DNA of 56,957 nucleotides from Candidatus Hydrogenedentota bacterium (GTDB lineage: Bacteria > Hydrogenedentota > Hydrogenedentia > Hydrogenedentales > CAITNO01). Under the pieces are notes generated by a model. The model had not been told where the DNA came from, ran no database searches, and was given only the letters and a program-made list of their open reading frames with translations. Shown here in pieces: positions 54,319-56,957 of this stretch; position 1 is the stretch's first letter; every line of letters begins with the position of its first letter. The stretch is taken from contig JAAYBJ010000036.1 in NCBI GenBank assembly GCA_012730105.1, positions 1 to 56,957 on the forward strand, in the 5' to 3' direction. A program made the translations under genes and the position numbers.

Positions 54319-55592
54319 ATGAAAAGTATCACGAAGTAAACCGCCGCGCCTTCCTGGGACACACGGTGCTGGCGGGCGCGGTGGCGGCAGGTCTGGCGGC
54401 CATGCCGAAGCGGCATGTATTAGCCGCAAATGACAAATTGGGCGTTGCCGTCATCGGCTGCGGCGGACGCGGCAACAGTCACCTGGAAACATTAAAACAC
54501 ATCGCGGAGGCCGACAAGAGCATCGAGATTGTCGCCGTGTGCGATGTGTACCGGCCCCGGTTAAACAAGGCGGCTGAACGCTACGGCGTCCCGAAGGCTT
54601 ATATGGATCACCGCGAGCTGCTGGCGGACCCGGCGGTGGACCTGGTAACCATCGCCACGCCGGATCATATCCACGGCTACCAGGCGCTTGACGCCATCGC
54701 GGCCGGCAAGGACGTATACTGTGAGAAACCGGTCACCCACTGGCGCCAGTTCGAACTCACCAAAAAACTGGCCAAGGAAGTGGCCGCCTCCGGACGGGTC
54801 TTCCAGTGCGGCACCCAGGGCATGAGCGACTCCGCCTGGAAACAAATCGGGCAGCTGGTGCGCGAAGGCAAAATCGGGCAGCCGATTCATGCCGAATGCG
54901 GTTATTTTCGCGTAGGCGACTGGGGCGAGGCGGGCATGCCGATCGACGACCCGAACGCGCAACCCGGGCCAGACCTCAACTGGGAGGCCTTCCTGGGCGA
55001 CTCTCCGAAACGCGATTTCGACGTGAGCCGTTTCTTCCGCTGGCGCATGTACGAGGACTACGCGGGCGGGCCCTGCACCGACCTGTTCCCCCACATTCTG
55101 ACACCGGTCATGCACATGATGAACGCGAAGCTGCCGTCGGTCGCCGTGGCCACGGGCGGCATGTACCGCTATACGGAACGGGAGGTGCCCGACACCTTCA
55201 ACATGCTCGTGGACTTCCCGGAAAAATTCACCATTGCCGTGCTCGGCACCCAGGGCAATGACTACCAGGCCACCGAAGAACGCGGTTCCGGCGGGCGCAT
55301 TCCCGTTATCCGGGGTTGGGACGGCACGCTGACGGTCAAGAATAATGAAATCGTCTTCATTCCGAACCGGGGCTCGGATGCGAAGGCGGAAAACATCCCC
55401 ATCGGGCGTCAGGAAAACCTGTTACACCACTTCCAGGAACTCATCGACTGCAGCAAGGCGGGGGATCCGAACACCAGCAGCCCGATGGAACTTGCCTACC
55501 ATGTGCAGACCGCGCTGATCATGTCGTTCCTTTCCCTGCGCGGAGGGAAGGCGGTGCGCTTCGACCATGCGAATGAAGCGCTGATCGTGTAA
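54315..55592 (+). CDS. Tat-exported Gfo/Idh/MocA-family oxidoreductase (operon with GH99)
   Basis: 425 residues. The start overlaps the DUF6807 stop by four bases and has AAAGGAGCATGCGTC upstream. The Tat signal NRRAFLGHTVLAGAVAAGL leads to LGVAVIGCGGRGNSHLETL, DLVTIATPDHIHGYQALDAIAAG, KDVYCEKPVTHWRQFELTKKLA and RFFRWRMYEDYAGGPCTDLFPHILTPV. These are the NAD-binding, EKP and His/Asp regions of the family. Together with the upstream GH99 and DUF6807 proteins it forms a three-gene exported unit, with a clear terminator downstream. The substrate is probably a sugar released or presented by GH99; this is inference. Confidence 0.9.
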   Translation: MNEKYHEVNRRAFLGHTVLAGAVAAGLAAMPKRHVLAANDKLGVAVIGCGGRGNSHLETLKHIAEADKSIEIVAVCDVYRPRLNKAAERYGVPKAYMDHRELLADPAVDLVTIATPDHIHGYQALDAIAAGKDVYCEKPVTHWRQFELTKKLAKEVAASGRVFQCGTQGMSDSAWKQIGQLVREGKIGQPIHAECGYFRVGDWGEAGMPIDDPNAQPGPDLNWEAFLGDSPKRDFDVSRFFRWRMYEDYAGGPCTDLFPHILTPVMHMMNAKLPSVAVATGGMYRYTEREVPDTFNMLVDFPEKFTIAVLGTQGNDYQATEERGSGGRIPVIRGWDGTLTVKNNEIVFIPNRGSDAKAENIPIGRQENLLHHFQELIDCSKAGDPNTSSPMELAYHVQTALIMSFLSLRGGKAVRFDHANEALIV

Positions 55593-55616
55593 GTAACATA
55601 AAAGATGCAGTCTTTC

Positions 55617-55652
55617 ACGCCTGTGAGGTTTCGAAAGCCTCACAGGCGTTTT
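55617..55652 (+). terminator. Rho-independent terminator of the GH99 operon
   Basis: ACGCCTGTGAGG at 55617 pairs perfectly with CCTCACAGGCGT at 55638 over a 9-base loop, ending in TTTT. Confidence 0.9.
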
Positions 55653-55678
55653 GCTGAGGAAAGGACTTTATCTGGCAG

Positions 55679-55745
55679 GTCTGACCGGGTCCGACGGGGT
55701 CTGACAGAATCCGACGAGGTCCGACACAGTGCGACCTTATCCTAC
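55679..55745. repeat. 10-bp-period GTCYGAC array, copy 3
   Basis: Seven units at 55679, 55689, 55699, 55709, 55719, 55729 and 55739: GTCTGAC, GTCCGAC, GTCTGAC, ATCCGAC, GTCCGAC, GTGCGAC and ATCCTAC, each with a three-base spacer. It lies just after the operon terminator and before the next gene. Reverse-complement units (GTCRGAC) make up copy 2 at 22286. Confidence 0.85.
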
Positions 55746-55874
55746 AAAACGCCGCGGCGTGTTATTTTTCAAGAACCTTTGCGAGAAGTTCCTTGCCCGC
55801 CAGTATAAACGGGTATAATCCAGTGTAAGACACATTTCTCTTCAAACCTGTGTCACAGACGATTGGGAGTTTTC

Positions 55875-56957
55875 ATGAATCTACGTTCGTTTACTTTTTT
55901 AATACTTGCGGTGCCTGTTCTTATGAGCAGCACCAGGGCTGAAACAACGTTCCAGATGATTCCTTACAAACCCGACCCCCCCATCGCCATTGACGGGAAA
56001 ACGGGCGATTGGCAGGCGGTGTCTTCCGCCTGGGAGTGCGCGCCGGAAACAACCGCCCGTGCCGCGTGGCGCGGCGAGGCGTTGTTCCTTGCCGTGGAAT
56101 CGAAGGCCGATAGGCCGCAACCAGTATTTCTCGCCGTGGACAACGGTCTTGAAAACGGAACTCACCTACTGCGTTTCGATCCGGCTGCAACGCCGCCGTC
56201 TATAACGACGATCCTGCCTGAAGGCGCCGTCACCACGGACATTCATGCCGCCGCCGAAAGGGGCGAGCAGGCCTGGGCCCTTGAAACTTCCATCCCCTGG
56301 GCGACCCTGGGCGGACTCGAAGCCCGGGCAGGACAGGTGTTCCGCCTGTCCGTGTCGCTGACAAATGGTCCACTCCCCGAAAATACCGCCATACCAACGG
56401 TCCTGTTGACCGGCGCCGACGGCACATTAAACGACGCGCCACCCCTGGCCCAACTCTTCACGGAAGAGCAGATTCCTCCGGGCGAAAAACAATCCTTCAC
56501 GTTCGAGATACCACCCTGCCCTGAAGGATTACGAGCTGTGCTGTCCCTGTATGCGCGTCAGGATTCCAAGCAGGTGGCGGGTCACGCGCCCGTGCTGCGG
56601 GTACGCGTGAACGATGTCCCGGCCGGCGGAGAAAGGATGCGCAACCGGCCGCAACGACTCAAGGCGCGCGGCGGCGACTTGTATTCCATGGCGGCGGGTG
56701 AGCGGCTGGCGGTGTATTACAGCCCCGATTTCACCAGTCCCGATACGCATCCCCATTACGGGCCGGCGGATCCCATACAGGTCTGCCTGATCGAACTCGA
56801 TGTGACGGATATGGTCAAGGCAGGCGCGAACACGGTGGAACTCGAACAGACGGAACCATCCATTGCCCACACACTCATACTGGCGGACGGACAAGTACGC
56901 TTTATGCTGCCGCCCCCACCGCCACGGAAGAAATCAGGGCCGCCGGAAGGTCCACTG
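55875..56957 (+). CDS. Exported protein with a CBM9-like domain (C-terminus outside window)
   Basis: Open from the ATG at 55875 (GGGAG five bases upstream) through the right edge: 361 codons with no stop. A signal peptide (FLILAVPVLMSSTRA) precedes a CBM9-like carbohydrate-binding domain (about 35-190) with PIAIDGKTGDWQAVSSAWE, ARAAWRGEALFLAVESKAD and WALETSIPWATLGGLEARAGQ. A beta-rich part follows, ending near a Pro-rich PPPPPRKKSGPPEGP stretch. Proteins of this layout often continue into a catalytic or family-2-like region. Function cannot be called from the visible part. Confidence 0.75.
   Translation, partial: MNLRSFTFLILAVPVLMSSTRAETTFQMIPYKPDPPIAIDGKTGDWQAVSSAWECAPETTARAAWRGEALFLAVESKADRPQPVFLAVDNGLENGTHLLRFDPAATPPSITTILPEGAVTTDIHAAAERGEQAWALETSIPWATLGGLEARAGQVFRLSVSLTNGPLPENTAIPTVLLTGADGTLNDAPPLAQLFTEEQIPPGEKQSFTFEIPPCPEGLRAVLSLYARQDSKQVAGHAPVLRVRVNDVPAGGERMRNRPQRLKARGGDLYSMAAGERLAVYYSPDFTSPDTHPHYGPADPIQVCLIELDVTDMVKAGANTVELEQTEPSIAHTLILADGQVRFMLPPPPPRKKSGPPEGPL

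Overview
The window is a dense, moderately GC-rich bacterial chromosome segment with about 45 protein-coding genes on both strands. There are no rRNA or tRNA genes, CRISPR arrays or insertion sequences that I can see. The gene content points to a polysaccharide-degrading bacterium of the Hydrogenedentota / Planctomycetota / Lentisphaerota type. It combines Tat-exported Gfo/Idh/MocA oxidoreductases, DUF1080, GH109, GH127, GH99, DUF6807, secreted sugar isomerase-like and ceramidase-like proteins, a large alpha-2-macroglobulin and a DUF4097 envelope protein. Purine-rich ribosome binding sites precede many starts. The phylum is an inference from gene content; no marker gene here settles it.

Layout. 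1-4.6 kb: the N-terminal 1539 codons of a thioester alpha-2-macroglobulin (minus). 4.8-8.2 kb: exported DUF1080 hydrolase, Tat-exported aldo/keto reductase and Tat-exported GH109-type oxidoreductase. 8.4-12.1 kb: a PKD-containing PhoPQ-related lipoprotein that appears to lack its catalytic serine. 12.4-19.5 kb: housekeeping genes (thiC, M32 carboxypeptidase, htpG, aminotransferase), with a self-contained unit for a 43-residue amphipathic peptide between them. 19.7-24.5 kb: a small membrane protein, a secreted propeller-like glycosidase, dgkA, flavin reductase, a ceramidase-like enzyme and a ParE-type toxin-antitoxin pair. 24.8-30.7 kb: a three-gene secreted operon (GH127-LamG, tandem nitrilase, beta-helix). 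30.9-33.0 kb: a solitary HicB-like gene, a secreted TIM-barrel isomerase-like protein and an internally duplicated small protein. 33.1-40.1 kb: a seven-gene minus-strand cluster headed by an ECF sigma factor and its anti-sigma factor. 40.4-51 kb: MATE transporter, YchF-like GTPase, secreted toroid-like protein, another Tat Gfo/Idh protein, a REP-like inverted repeat element, a ceramidase-like lipoprotein, an antitoxin beside a 5'-truncated PIN toxin, and a D-amino-acid PLP enzyme. 51-57 kb: menA, a tight GH99 - DUF6807 - Gfo/Idh operon, and the start of a CBM9-like secreted protein.

How they may work together. The recurring theme is exported carbohydrate chemistry that includes redox enzymes: three Tat-exported Gfo/Idh/MocA proteins (one GH109-type), DUF1080 (3-keto-disaccharide hydrolase family), DUF6807 and a secreted sugar isomerase/epimerase fold. 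These are the families of the oxidative 3-keto-glycoside route, here placed outside the cytoplasm and scattered among classical hydrolases (GH127, GH99). The sigma/anti-sigma cluster probably senses envelope state. Two further structures stand out: a family of 10-bp-periodic GTCYGAC repeats placed downstream of genes, and the REP-like element at 46.6 kb.
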